DNA from: Syngnathus acus
Taxonomy: Eukaryota; Chordata; Actinopteri; Syngnathiformes; Syngnathidae
NCBI RefSeq assembly: GCF_901709675.1
Contig: NC_051087.1
Coordinates: 2,128,001 to 2,192,000 of the forward strand
Length of the DNA: 64,000 bases
Direction of reading: 5' to 3'
The position numbers and the translations under genes are program-made. Shown here in pieces: positions 49,560 through 61,149 of this stretch. Within the stretch, counting starts at the first letter, position 1. Each line of letters begins with the position of its first letter. The notes below the pieces were generated by a model. That model saw only the letters and a program-made list of their open reading frames with translations. It did no database searches and was not told the origin of the DNA.

Positions 49560-49870
49560 TCCAAAAAGCAAAGGCGGCCCGCCATTAGATGCCGAGCGGA
49601 AGCCGCGGCGGACAGAAGGCGCCTTTGCTTGCCAAGCCGAGCGCGCTCGGCGCCCGCGGCGCGCCCCGAGCTCGTCTTTGACTCAAAGCCCGCCTTTCAC
49701 TTCTTTTAGCCTCATTCGCATGTGGCGCGCTACACGCAAACCCGGCGCGCTCGCAGCCTGCCTCCTGTGCGTGCGTGCGCACACGCGGGCGTCTTTGTGT
49801 GTTTCCCAACCGGCGCTCGACTGTTTTCGTGCTGCGTGTTCGCAAATTCACCTGAGGCGCACCTGTACGA
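49560..49870. promoter_or_regulatory. isolated CpG-island-like segment
   Basis: About 310 bp is dense in CpG and GCGC, with a perfect 16-base palindrome GCCGAGCGCGCTCGGC at 49636-49651. Apart from pou4f2 exon 2 it is the clearest CpG-rich patch in the window. No gene starts here visibly; a frame of about 177 codons runs through it, but its sequence resembles no known domain. It could be an orphan CpG island or an unannotated promoter. Confidence 0.35.
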
Positions 49871-52800
49871 TCAGCGTGCTGAGGCGGATGCAGAGGAAAG
49901 AATCGCTTGCAGAGATTTCGATAGGATATTTGAGAGAACTAGGCATTTGTTTACATTGCCCGTTCGTAAATATGAGAGCCAATCAAAAGTCTATATTTTT
50001 GTTAAGTGTTGCGGTTCAGATTTGGTCCTAAGCTCTCGAGACTTTGAAACCCAACTTTTGAGACTTTCACTTTCATCACAATATTTTGAGCATCTGACAG
50101 TTCCCAAATGAGAAGCCCATTCCTTTTGCTGAAGCTCAAGATGTCTTTATCAAGAGGAGCCTTTTCTGACAGCCCAGTCAGTCTCCTTGAGGTGACTTGG
50201 CACCTAAGGGGGGGCGGGGTTGCCGTGTGGCCGTCCACTGGCAGCTAGTGGAGTGGAAGTAGAAGAGGGCAGTTTGAACGTAATCGCTTTTGACTGGCAC
50301 GTGTTACACGCTCGGGCGCATCATTGATTGGGCGCTTGTTTGCTCAATCACGGCCACGGTCCCGCCCGTCTGCTCGGTTCCGGCGGTCGGGTTCGACGAA
50401 AGCAAACGTGATAAAACGAAGGTTGCGATGATGACGACCGGGATAAAACAAGCGTCCTGAATCATCGGCTAATCTTAGCACTTTGGTTTTTCCTCCGCGG
50501 ACACTCAGCATAACACCCTTCCTCCTCATCCTCTCTTCCACTTCACCTTCCCCACCCCCTCCCCCACCCACCCACTCGCCCGTGTTCCAGACATGCTTTT
50601 TACAGCTCGGAGGATGTGGGAGAGCTTGGTGTCATGGGTCAATGTCACTCAGCCAGATGTTTCCTTTGGCACACACAAGGACAGCCGAGACGGCGTGTCC
50701 AGATGTTCTTCTCCTGGACCATCAAAGATAAATTCATTGATAATAATTATTGTAATGCTCCCATCAGTGGAGAGCTTGTGTCATTTTCCACGTAATTTTC
50801 GTAACACCATCGCCGTTGTTACTTTTCTCGTGCCCGCAACAGAAATGGTGAAATTCTTCCACGAGAGTCAAAGACAGAAAAGAAAAGCCAAGACGCCACG
50901 AAAGGCCGCCACGGCTCTGATGTATGATCATTTGTATCCTTTATTTAGGATGATAACTCCTCTTGACAATGGCCGGTAAACAAGAGTGTCTCTCTCCGCA
51001 GCGAGGTGAGCTATCGCACTTTGATCTGATATTGATCGCCTCCCCCCCTCCCCTTGCTCCCGCCTTCTTCAATCACTCCCCCGTTAAAACATTGGCGACG
51101 GCCCGAGGCGTTGAAGCACAGCGGCGAGGTTAATTGATACCCTCTCTGCGCTGTAAAAGAAAAAGAAAATCATAAACAGCTATGGATGCACTTGTATTGG
51201 ATTTGATTTTGAATGATAAGTTAATCATTCAAATAAAATCCAGTACAATAAAAATAATGAAATTAAAAAATACGATTCAATATACAATTCATTTATTTCA
51301 AATTGAGCATAAAATGTTTTCATTTGACATGTTCACGCACCTGACAGCAATATTTCTGTCCCATCATCTGTCATTGATGATGATTTGGAGGAAATATAAA
51401 ATCTATGTTTTAATTTTATATATATAAAATCTATATTTTATATATTGCAGAGGACTTGATATCAATTCATGATCATTTCTGATTCCTTTTTATGTTAAGG
51501 GGAAAAAAGTTTGGGTGTTGTATTTCCTTACATGTGTGTTTCATTTCTCTCTCTGCGGGAGCGAGGCGGAGGTGGGGGGGGTGCAGGTGTGTAATGGGTG
51601 AGATGATGAAGTTTCAGCGTTCAGGTGGTTGTGTCATCCATTACGGCCAGCAGAAAGGCGGCAGATAAATCACCTTATAAGGCCCCGGCCTTCTCCCCGC
51701 TGAGCTGAGGCGGGCTAGCGAGGGGGGGAAATCCATCACGCTCCACAAATAGGACATGACTCAGACATCAACGCGCTTGTGTACACGGCGAGGTGCGGCT
51801 TTAACGCCGCACTGCACCTCCTCTCGGGGGCGTCGGCTTGGCAAATCTGGGTTTACCTTGTGTTTACATCCTGGTGACTGGATCGTACCATTTTTTGCTC
51901 AATTCTTGGGGGTCTCAAGTGTAAAAATCACATTGTGCTGGTTGGGCCGTACCACTTCTTTTACAAGGATGGGGGAAGACTTTCCAGGATTTTAAACAGA
52001 ATAATTTAGAAAAAAACAAAGACATGAAACAGACCTGGACCAAAAAAAAATTGAAATTAATTTGACCATATCAATATCATCTAATTAGCATCAGCGATGT
52101 CTTCAAACTTGCTGCGTAATTGTTCTTCTGATTACAAATGTCCGTATTATCTCTGAATTGCTGCTTTGAAAATGTTGAGGTTTAGCCTCCCCTTTAAACC
52201 CAAATTTCCCAAATGTTTAATTACAATTCACACACGCGCACGCACCCACACGAAGTTACTGTACCTCGATGGCTTCCCATGGCTGGTTGCCAGGCAACAA
52301 TAATGACAGTGACCTTTTCGAAATCAGTGGGATACGTCTCACTTGTGGGGCCTTGCCAGTTATCACAGTGCGCACACACACACACACTTTTTTTTTATAC
52401 ACCGCCACACAAAGACATTTTTTTTTCATTTAAGCGCATTTTTGCCCTTGAGGAAACCCGGAGGAGTTAGCGTTCCACTCGCTAGCTGCTTGTCACCCCC
52501 CCCCCCCCCCTCCCCTTTTGCTCATCCTCTTGACGTAAGAGCAGTCTATTGGTATTCAGCAGCACAGGTATGTTAAGACAGCAGAGGGCTTTTTAAACAT
52601 CTTAGCCACTGTTTGTTCTGTCTCCGGCGGGGGCCCCTGGTGTCGTACACCGGGGCGCTTTGGGAATAAGACAAGGAGAATTGCAAATTTGTTTTTCGCC
52701 GGCGACAAGCGCCATGTTACTCTACTTGAGTGTTTTGTACATAAACACTCTCAAAGGTGGAGTGTTTTGTTTAATTTTTGGGGTGTTTTATTTTTCTTGC

Positions 52801-53230
52801 CGAGCATCCGGGAGGTTCACTGTTTTGATTAATGACTCGTCTACAAAGCTCGTTGGATGCTGTTGTTGTTTCGTCTGAACAAAATGGCACAATACGCGGC
52901 GTAGGCAGCGTTAAAGGGGACGTAGTAAGAATAGTTGACTTTTTAATGGCTAGTATATAAATAGTTGGGGTTTTGGAGTGGCCCTCCACCCACCAAGTGT
53001 GAAATTAAACAACCAGGTAAAGTGTTTGTTATTTGACTAAAACTGGATTTTGTTGTCTTGTCATTGCAGCCGCCATCTGATTGAACTTCATTGAAAATTG
53101 GAGAAAATGTGGTGTTTGTACAAGGTTGGTACCTGCTTCTTTTTTTTTCCCAGTACAACATTTGTGAAACTGCTGCAAGACCCTCAAGCGTGTTGATAGT
53201 GATCGTCGTACTATATTTTAAAGGAGGAGC
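49871..53230. other. gene desert, upstream of pou4f2
   Basis: No supported exon. Contains C-rich sequence near 50550-50570, AT-rich DNA near 51180-51450 with a short TATATA run, CA tracts near 52372-52386 and a 15-base C run at 52496-52510. Confidence 0.5.
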
Positions 53231-53237
53231 TCCATCT

Positions 53238-53514
53238 TTTTAGAAAATAAATGGATCTAGTGCAGTTCCCTGAGGAACGCCGTTCTAAAATGATTGTCGT
53301 TCTATTGTTGTTACTTTGGATAGATGTTTGAGCCATCATCGTGCAAAATCATGTATGCAAACTACACTATATTGACAAAAGTTTCAGGACAGGTAAGAAG
53401 TACAGTATGTAAAGTAAAATGGGACAAAATGTGAATTTTCCAACCACCTTCTGGCAACACCTACAAAATGGAGTCATTTTTGTTTTCATTTATGCAGATT
53501 AACAGCCTTGCACT

Positions 53515-53558
<44 letters not shown>

Positions 53559-53650
53559 AAATCTTATTATTGATAAAAATACCTAAATCGTCTGTAGAAA
53601 ACAATTGGCTCTATTGAACTTCCCTGAGGGATGCCACTCTAAATTCCTCC
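53238..53650 (-). repeat. composite decayed repeat with two reverse-transcriptase-like motif copies and (ATT)n
   Basis: On the minus strand, copy 4 (53290-53238) reads NGVPQGTALDPFIF and copy 5 (53650-53595) reads SGIPQGSSIEPIVFY, 354 bp apart. Between them lie ACACTATATTGACAAAAG (53364-53381), similar to a terminal word frequent in teleost DNA transposons, and an (ATT)n microsatellite (53517-53556). No open frame spans the region. Confidence 0.45.
53517..53556. repeat. (ATT)n microsatellite
   Basis: About 13 perfect TTA/ATT units. Confidence 0.96.
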
Positions 53651-55348
53651 CCACTGTTTGTTGTGACTTTAAATGAATGTCATTCAACTACAGAACATCA
53701 TTCCCATAGTCCCACGACTTGTGTCCATGTAGTATACGTCAGTGTCCGATTTAAGCCGGACACAACAGGGGAGCAGTTAGTACAAAAGCAACAGAAAGTT
53801 TCCCCGGGCATCGATCGTGTACGGAATGGGGAAAAACCTTCGGCGGTTGTCTCTTAAGTCACCTGGCTTGCATGTGAATGACAAAATCTCGTGTCTGTCG
53901 CCCCTTTTATGAAATCCTTTACAAGTGGCCTGACACCAGGGCCTCTGCCTTGTGCAGGCTGTATATTTCTATTCATAATTGATGGCCGGGACCCAGACAG
54001 ACAGAGCGCTACACATGTAATATGGATTCGCTCTCGGTTACAGATGCATGCCCTCATCTGGACTTGACTCTCGGCTGTCATTGTGTGTGCCCACGCAGGG
54101 AAAAGGCTGTATCGGCGTTTGGTTGGCAATTGCTGGTGTTGTTTCATCTTTAGTTGCTTTGTCCATAAACTGTGCCTTCAAATTTGCAAACGGATCATCC
54201 ATCCCAGGTTATAGTTTCACTTTCTTTCCTGTTTGCCCTTTGTCTCCTCTTGGAGAAAATGCATATGACAAAAATTCATATATTTTTGAATCGTTACATT
54301 GACATGTATGGAGCTTGTGTAAACAAAACTATAGTTGGACAACACCACTCAAGAGAGTACCGGCCTTCACCTGTTTTTATTTATTCATTTGTTTGTTTAA
54401 AAAAAAAAAAATAGACTTAAGTGACATTTTGGCCTCGGCGGAGGTCCGGGCCCTCTAGCACTCTCTAGCTTGAGGGCGCAGACCTGTGCAGTGGATTTAA
54501 AAATTGATTTGAATTTGGATTTGTCACAAATGTCACAGTTTGCTCTTCTTCCATATTGAAGTTTGTTGGAAATTTGTTCAGAAATCTGGCAAATTAGCTT
54601 TTGCTAGTCTGTTGGACAAAATCTTGAGCAGGTGGTCCTCAAAGCATGAGAAAGAAAGCTCGGCTAGGCAATCTGAACTCTGCATTGTGGTGACAACTGA
54701 CTGCCCATGTTGTCCTCCTCACGCATTAACTACTTTTGTCCAAATTGATTGAGTGCTCCCACAACCAATCCGTGTCTCGCTCTACTTTAGTCCACCAGTC
54801 TCGACTGAAGTTCACAGAGGCCAGAGTACATAGTCCGTGTTTCCATAGCAACATTTGACATGTCCTCCCACCAAAAACAGAAAGTCTCTCAATTCTCTGT
54901 AATGGGTTTGACCTTTGAACCCTGTCTCTCAAGCAGACCGGCATCCCCGTTTGTGACGGCGGCCTGCAGCCACGCAAGGGTTAATAAGCAATGAGGCGCT
55001 GCCGTGTCCTCTCAGAGTGGACAGGTGAGGCTAATGCTAGAGGCTATAGGGGCAAAGTACATTTTCATATATGTCTTTGCATTTGACAGTTTTGAGAGTC
55101 TTTGCTTAATCAATCAAAAGATGTGAGGTAAGAAGCGGAGTTGACAAAAGTTGCTTCAACTTGGATTACAAACACAAAATACATTCAGATTAGTTAATTA
55201 GTCTTCATTAAAAATGCTAAGAAACATAATGAAGGCATAGCAAATACCGGAAAGGCCAAACCTTCATTTCCCAGGGTTGTCAAACCTTTGGTTTATTAAC
55301 ACAAAGTAGTCATGCTCAGGTTTTTTTTAATTGACTTAAAAGCTACGA
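53651..55348. other. non-coding block
   Basis: No exon is supported. A candidate element lies at 53860-54070, with ATTCATAATTGAT at 53971-53983 resembling a POU4-type site. The rest is unique sequence with one poly-A run near 54400. Confidence 0.5.
53860..54070. promoter_or_regulatory. candidate conserved regulatory element
   Basis: Repeat-free sequence with TGCATGTGAATGAC, CTTTTATGAAATCC, ATTCATAATTGATGG and ACAGATGCATGCCC. The paired ATTCAT/ATTGAT word is a plausible POU-homeodomain site. Function is inferred. Confidence 0.3.
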
Positions 55349-55377
55349 CCCCCCCCCCCCCCCCCCCCCCCCCCCCC
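55349..55377. repeat. poly-C run (29)
   Basis: Twenty-nine consecutive C bases, the longest homopolymer in the window. The complementary strand is poly-G and could form a quadruplex. The exact length is doubtful in any assembly. Confidence 0.9.
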
Positions 55378-56301
55378 ATCATCATGACACCGCACCCATC
55401 CAATCACCTCCTCCCGCCAGCGTCGTCCGTTGCATTATTTATGCGCACTAATCAGGAACCCCTAGCTCCGGTCTGCTAGCTACCCTACCGCTAACATCAC
55501 TTCCCTGACCCTCCCCTCCCTGTTTCCCCACAGCGTTGTTGTGTGTTTACGCTAACGTCTGCTCATTAAGGGCTAGCCAAGTCAGGCTAGCGCTCGTTTG
55601 CTTTTTGACACTCTCCGAGGTGGCGTCCAGGGTACGGCTCCGAGCTAATCTGGAACAACAGGCGAAATGCACGACGGTAGCTAGCACGCGCAGATGTAGC
55701 CTACGAGGACTCGCGATCCAGCTTCATTATTGTCGTAATTAGCACTCCTCTGTGGTGGTCCTTGGTGTCGGCCACGTGAGCCGTGACCTCCTCTCGGGAG
55801 GTAGAGTGAGGGCAGACTGCTCTGAGCCTCTGCAAGCAACACAACTGTTTGCTCATTCGATGCTCGGGCACACAGAAGCATTTTATTTGTACGATTACGT
55901 TTTTTATGAAACATTTTAAAATTGGAGGAGAAAAAAATAATTGCCAAATTTCCACTCCCTTGAAATGTTCCTGAAAACACGTTTGCTTTCCTCTCGAGGG
56001 CAAGCATGCGTCATTTGAGTTAGCGACTCCTGCCTTGTGCCTTTTTCCTGTTTCCAATGCTCGTCAAGGCAGGTAGCAAAAGGCGCTAACAGGGCAGCTC
56101 AAGGTGGAAGTCCCGTGAAGGACACGGCTCCCTCGGGGTGGCCTAGCAATGAGCGCGGGAGCGTGAAGGGCTGCAGCCGTGGGCTCGCGACATTCCATTT
56201 GTTTGCGTCGCAACTCTGGCATTTTGCACAGACATTGCAGAACGACTCACAACCTATACTTATGATATCACTTATCATAAATTCAATTAATCTCCAACGT
56301 T
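55378..56301. other. non-coding block
   Basis: Unique sequence with several GCTAGC/GCTAAC words at 55460-55600. No gene or strong motif is visible. Confidence 0.45.
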
Positions 56302-56410
56302 TGAGAGAGAGAGACAGAGAAACAGAGCCAGAAAGAAAGAGAGAGAGAAAGAGAGTATATACAGTACACACAAGAGGGAGAGAGAGAGAGAGTATACACA
56401 TAAGAGAGAG
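56302..56410. repeat. GA-rich purine microsatellite
   Basis: Imperfect GAGA, GAAA and GGGAGA runs broken by TATATACAGTACACAC and TATACACATA. Confidence 0.92.
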
Positions 56411-56829
56411 CGAATCAGACAATATGCGACCTTAGCAATGATAAGTGATTAAAAAAATGGATGGATATTTAGAATCTTTTTATCGCTGTCACCTTAGCAT
56501 TATCGTAACAAAGTACAATATTTGTATATCACTGGTTCTATCCTGTCTTCTGTTTGAGTACAAGTAATGAAGTCGGTGTCCAGATCACCACCACTGGGAA
56601 TCGGGGCCCCATGAAGTGGCGCTTCCTTGAGCCTTGCTCTCCGCGCGCGCCCGATACTCCAGAAAAACAAATGCTTTACATTCAAACAGCTAACAAGGAT
56701 GCGATGTATTTTGACTGGAGAGTTTGCCGGTGTCAACGCGCACGCTGCATTAAAGCAGACGTATGCATAATTCACGCACGACAGCGAATGGCTACAGCGT
56801 GTCGGATGAATAAACTATAATGCTAAATA

Positions 56830-57000
56830 TTTGACAGAATGCTAATAATTGCAGAAAGAATTCATTAGCATCCGTGAGGCATCCTTATGAATAATGGACC
56901 TCGAGGAGTGCGGGAACATCACGCCGGATCTTCCCATATGGGCCTGATACCTGATCACTTCATTCATGGCAACGCCGCTTTGCATGAGCGCCATGTGAAG
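56830..57000. promoter_or_regulatory. candidate conserved regulatory element
   Basis: GCTAATAATTGCAG, GAATTCATTAGCATCC, CCTTATGAATAATGG and CACTTCATTCATGG cluster in 170 bp just beside the CTCF-like site at 57008. Enhancer role is inferred. Confidence 0.3.
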
Positions 57001-57007
57001 GCCAAAA

Positions 57008-57021
57008 GCGCCATCTGGTGG
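57008..57021 (-). promoter_or_regulatory. CTCF-like motif
   Basis: The minus strand reads CCACCAGATGGCGC, 14 of 14 against CCASYAGRKGGCRS. It is oriented toward pou4f2 from 38 kb upstream. Confidence 0.48.
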
Positions 57022-57473
57022 TGATGGGGAGGGCTAAATTTGGGGGATTTTTGTTCCGACAGTGCGCTGAAAGGGGGTTTGGGCGTTTACAGGTGCCTCT
57101 CAAAAAAAAAAGCCAATTTGTGGAACATGTCAGCAGTTGAATTCAAAAAGTGAAACTCCTAATTTGCAGATTCATTAAACTTAGTGACATTATTCATAAT
57201 TATGATTAATCTTACATATAATACATACTAACACAAGAAACAGTTCTGCAAACATTTTCATTTCACGTTATATTTAGTTGAATTGTAACCCTGCGAACTA
57301 ACTTAAACTGGAAAATCCGCTATTTCCGAACTAATCAACTAAAAACTACAAAGAATAAAGTTTGGTGCATATTTTGTAATACTGACTTCTTCCTTGGAAG
57401 ATGTGTTAACGCCCAATTTGACCAGTTTCAGAATTATCCAGCAAAAGTTTATTCTTTTGTCTGTTGCTTCAGC

Positions 57474-57508
57474 CCTTCTTCTTTTTCTTCTTCTTCTTCT
57501 TCTTCTTC
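57474..57508. repeat. (CTT)n microsatellite
   Basis: Pure and near-pure CTT units with one CTTTTT interruption. Confidence 0.94.
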
Positions 57509-59373
57509 AACGCCACGCTAAACATTTCAATCTGAGTTTAAACTGGTTGCTCCAGTCCTGTAGATAGGTGGCTAGTTAGCGCGTTAGCTAATTAGCAAGG
57601 TTGTTAGGAATGAAAAATGGCCACCCAGCTGTGTGTTGTTTATGCAAGGCGAGGCCTTTATTTCTCCAAGCGGACAATTGGAGCGGAGGCCGCTTTTGAA
57701 GAAAATGATGTCATAAAATGACACGGTGTCACATTTTTACAGTCAGGGAGGTGTTGATACATTTGAAACGCTAACAAACCGTGTCGCGTCGCTTGAGGTG
57801 ATCAAAGTTGACTTCTGTGTTCCCCCCAGCTGTCTTTTTCTGTGAAAAACGAATGTATATTTCAAAAGGGATTGACTCCCCATCTTGCCTTTTTACAGAT
57901 TTATGCATTTGCAGATTATTTATATCCGAGGATGCGGCGAAAAGCCGCCACTGTCACGAAGAGACGGCTGGGCTCACTTTCGGCCGCGAGGTGCAAATGT
58001 TTGAAAAGAGGCTTCTTCCAAGGCCGGGAAATCACTTAGAATAGATGTTGTTGTGAAGCCTCCTCTGCATCTACCGCAAGTAAGAAATCACTCATTTCCA
58101 TCTCACCAAATTCAATTATTATGGCTTTGTAAGGAATAAGCCAAAGTCAAAGTCTGCTTTATTGTCAAATGTCTTAAATTAAATGGATTTTTTTAAATTA
58201 AAATAATAATAATAATTAATAATAATAATGATAATAATTAGTTAAGTGGAGCTATTTTTCTATCAATTTAAAACTCTTTGTCCATTGAATAAAAAAGAAA
58301 AAGTCCCGAAATATGGAGCCAAAGTGCTCTTTCACCAATGATGAAGTCACAGGCAAGGCAACACAAAGCTGTTAATTAATGATTACATCGCCGGGGACCT
58401 CATCTTATGAATAGCCTGTGGATAATTAAAAACCCGGACTTGGACCGCTAAGGACCTTCCGGGACGTCCAAGCGAGGGAATTCACACACAGTACACAACA
58501 ATGACAATTTGTGGCGTAATCTGAAGAGAAAGCACACAAGGCCTTGTAAATTTCTACCGCTTGGCCCCCGAAGAGCGTAAATAGAAAAAAAGAATACGTG
58601 TAAATGGATATTAAAAGCAATGTTCTCGTCACCGTTGCTGTTTTCACACCGCCCCCCCTTCTTCTCTTTCCTACCTTTCACTTTCCTCCCCGAGGCCACG
58701 AAACACTACTTTTACATATATTACCTTTTGATTAATGGAGCCGTATTCATTATTCCGCCCCGTCGCTAATTAGAAAACGCACTCCCGCTAATGATATACA
58801 GTCAGAATAATACTTGCCCACGAGGCATTGCCATCGCGTCGGCTTTCACGCTCGCGCGAGCTCTCGGTCCGGGGCGGCGACGCAACTTTTGCGACTCCAT
58901 TAGCACGAGAGTCACGGTGTCATTGTTGTCTGTCGTAATGAGGCCCTCTCGTCTCCGGAGAGAGGAGGCTTGATGAGGTACGAGTCGCTCTTAATCAGCG
59001 TGCCGCTATCTGCGTGTGGTGGAGGCCGGCGTGATGTTGCGCATATTTATTGTTTTTCTCCGTAGCATCCAAACAGATATATCGGTATCGTATTTTCAAA
59101 TCCAGTCAACCGACGTGTGTTCGCAATTGAAGGATCTGTCCTTCATCTAATTATTTTTTTTTTGCTGTATTTGTGGTCAAATCAAAGCTATGGCGAATGT
59201 AAAGGTAGTGCTTTGACGCCACCATGAGGTTCACTTCAAAATGAGTTATCTGATAGGAAGAAAATGTGTTTCACTGTCATAACGTTGATGAGGCGAATGC
59301 AATAATAACTCCCTCACGATGAAAAGCCAATATTTGGATTGTCCGTTGTCCAATCACCCTCGTGTGGCTTTAC

Positions 59374-59387
59374 CGGCCCCCTACTGT
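59374..59387 (-). promoter_or_regulatory. CTCF-like motif (weaker)
   Basis: The minus strand reads ACAGTAGGGGGCCG, 12 of 14 against the CTCF core. Confidence 0.28.
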
Positions 59388-59548
59388 TCTAAAAGTGAGG
59401 ACCATCCATATCACACCTACTACACACTTTTTCCCCCTACTAATGCAAGCTATTCCCCGCGGCCGCAGCGTGACAGAGGTAATGGCTGGAGGGGTGTGAT
59501 GGAGGCAATGGGTCACAGCATGTTAGCGACAAGGTTACAACAACTTTC

Positions 59549-59569
59549 GGGGGGGGGGGGGGGGGGGGG
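59549..59569. repeat. poly-G run (21)
   Basis: Twenty-one consecutive G bases; length may be inexact in the assembly. Confidence 0.9.
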
Positions 59570-61149
59570 CGTTTCGGGTTTGGTGTAGTAACGTAGCAAG
59601 ATCAGCAACAAAGCCGCTCTACAAATTCTGCCAAACCGGTCAGAAACAGACTCCATGAGGTCGGCGTTGCCATTTTTTGGGTCGTAGCCAAACCGGTTCT
59701 GCATTGAAGTCCACCGGAATAGCCTTCGCGGGAACTCCGAGCAGGTGCAAACAGTCGAAAATGACAAAGCGGCTCATTTCCGGGGTCAGCATTTTCGAAG
59801 ATTACCTTATTTTCTCCTTTCCACTCCGTCCGAGCGCCATTAGAGAGCCGTGCGCTGCCATTAGTGTTGTAATGGAGCCTTCTCGTTCCGCTTCGGCCTC
59901 TCTGCTGACCGAGCTCTCTCGTTAAATTATAACGGCCGTGTGATTGCGTCATTGATTCTCATCGGAAATTACATATTCTTCTAAAGTTTGCAAAAAAAAA
60001 GTCGCATTGGACATTGCTGAAAACGAAAACATAAGTCCACAAGTCTGTCAGGAAACGCAGCACCTGCGATGTACTTTTCTTTCTCACTTAGCGCAAATGT
60101 TTGTTTTATAAACTTTGAGCCAAAGTGCTCGCCACAAGATATCATCGTTTTGTGGCAGTTTGGCAAATTCCAGTCGCTTTTTTCGGATTAGGCACGGTCG
60201 TCGGCCGATTGTCTCGTTTCGGGACGATTCTCCGATGGCGAATGTTAACGAGCAGCTGACGGGAAATAAATCACAAGCGATGTCGACTTTGTGCGCCTCC
60301 CGTGGCTCCTGTCAGCCAAAGGTTCTGTGATGGCAAAACCACTTTTTTTATTTTCCTCCGCCCCACCAAGTGTTTGAAAGCCGCCACATTTCCTAACAGC
60401 GTCGGCTTAAAGGCAAACACGGGCAAAGTGACAAGTGGAAAGAGCGCCGCAGTTGACATATTCCCCATCCTTTCAGCGTGTCATCTCACTTTCTCTGGAC
60501 ACCTGATGGATTGTGACAGCCTATATTGGCTCTTTCATATGAAAGAGAATTTAGCCATGAAATGTTAATGAGCTGGAATTTCTTGCCGCGCTTTTATTAC
60601 AGCCCGCCGCTTTTTGAACATTATTCAAAGCAACACGCACAAATTCCACTGTTTGCCATCAATTAATCATGCCTCCTTGTCACCCAAGTAGCTCGCCGCC
60701 TTTAATCAAGAACGGCGCCAGCTCCTTGAGAAGTTGTTGCTTTATGATCACAACAATTACAAACTTAAAGGCGATTATTTGAGTACGTTTATTTGTTTCT
60801 GTCGTGCCCGAGGCGAGGGAGGGCGGGGCACATTTTCTATTTGAGGAGACAGAGGCTAAAGGCTGCTCGGATACTACAATAGAACCCAAAAGTCTTTTGT
60901 TGCCGTGTCCTCAAAAGTTTTCAAATAAACATTCTCAAGTTTAACTTTTATTCCAGACATCAGTCAGACTTGATCAACGTCTAAAAAAAAAATGATCCAT
61001 CAAAATCGGACAAATAAATTGAGAAGGGTGCTAACATAAAATGTTTTTCCATGTCAGCTATCAAGCCGGAGAGCCATGAATTGTAAAATTTAAGAGAAAA
61101 AAAAATTTCTACATTTCAAAGCCCCTTTTTGGTCAAAGTTTCCACCAAC
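59570..61149. other. non-coding block
   Basis: No exon supported. It holds the candidate element at 60540-60720 and CpG-containing unique sequence at 59640-60470, in which short open frames show no recognisable domain. Confidence 0.5.
60540..60720. promoter_or_regulatory. candidate conserved regulatory element
   Basis: TTTAGCCATGAAATGTTAAT, GAACATTATTCAAAGC and CATCAATTAATCATGCC occur in repeat-free DNA. ATTATTCA and AATTAATCAT resemble POU4/homeodomain sites. Function is inferred. Confidence 0.33.

Larger units (their letters stand above)
56411..59548. other. gene desert, upstream of pou4f2
   Basis: No exon supported. It includes candidate elements (56830-57000), a CTCF-like site (57008), a CTT tract (57474-57508), AAT repeats near 58198-58235, and CAAAGTCTGCTTTATTGTCA (58149-58168), similar to a word often seen at ends of teleost retroelements. 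Confidence 0.5.

Noticed and set aside
49498-50031. Plus-strand frame of about 177 codons through the CpG-rich segment
   Set aside because: CpG richness removes stop codons; the product is Arg/Ala-rich and resembles no family, and the frame runs on into AT-rich DNA with no change in character.
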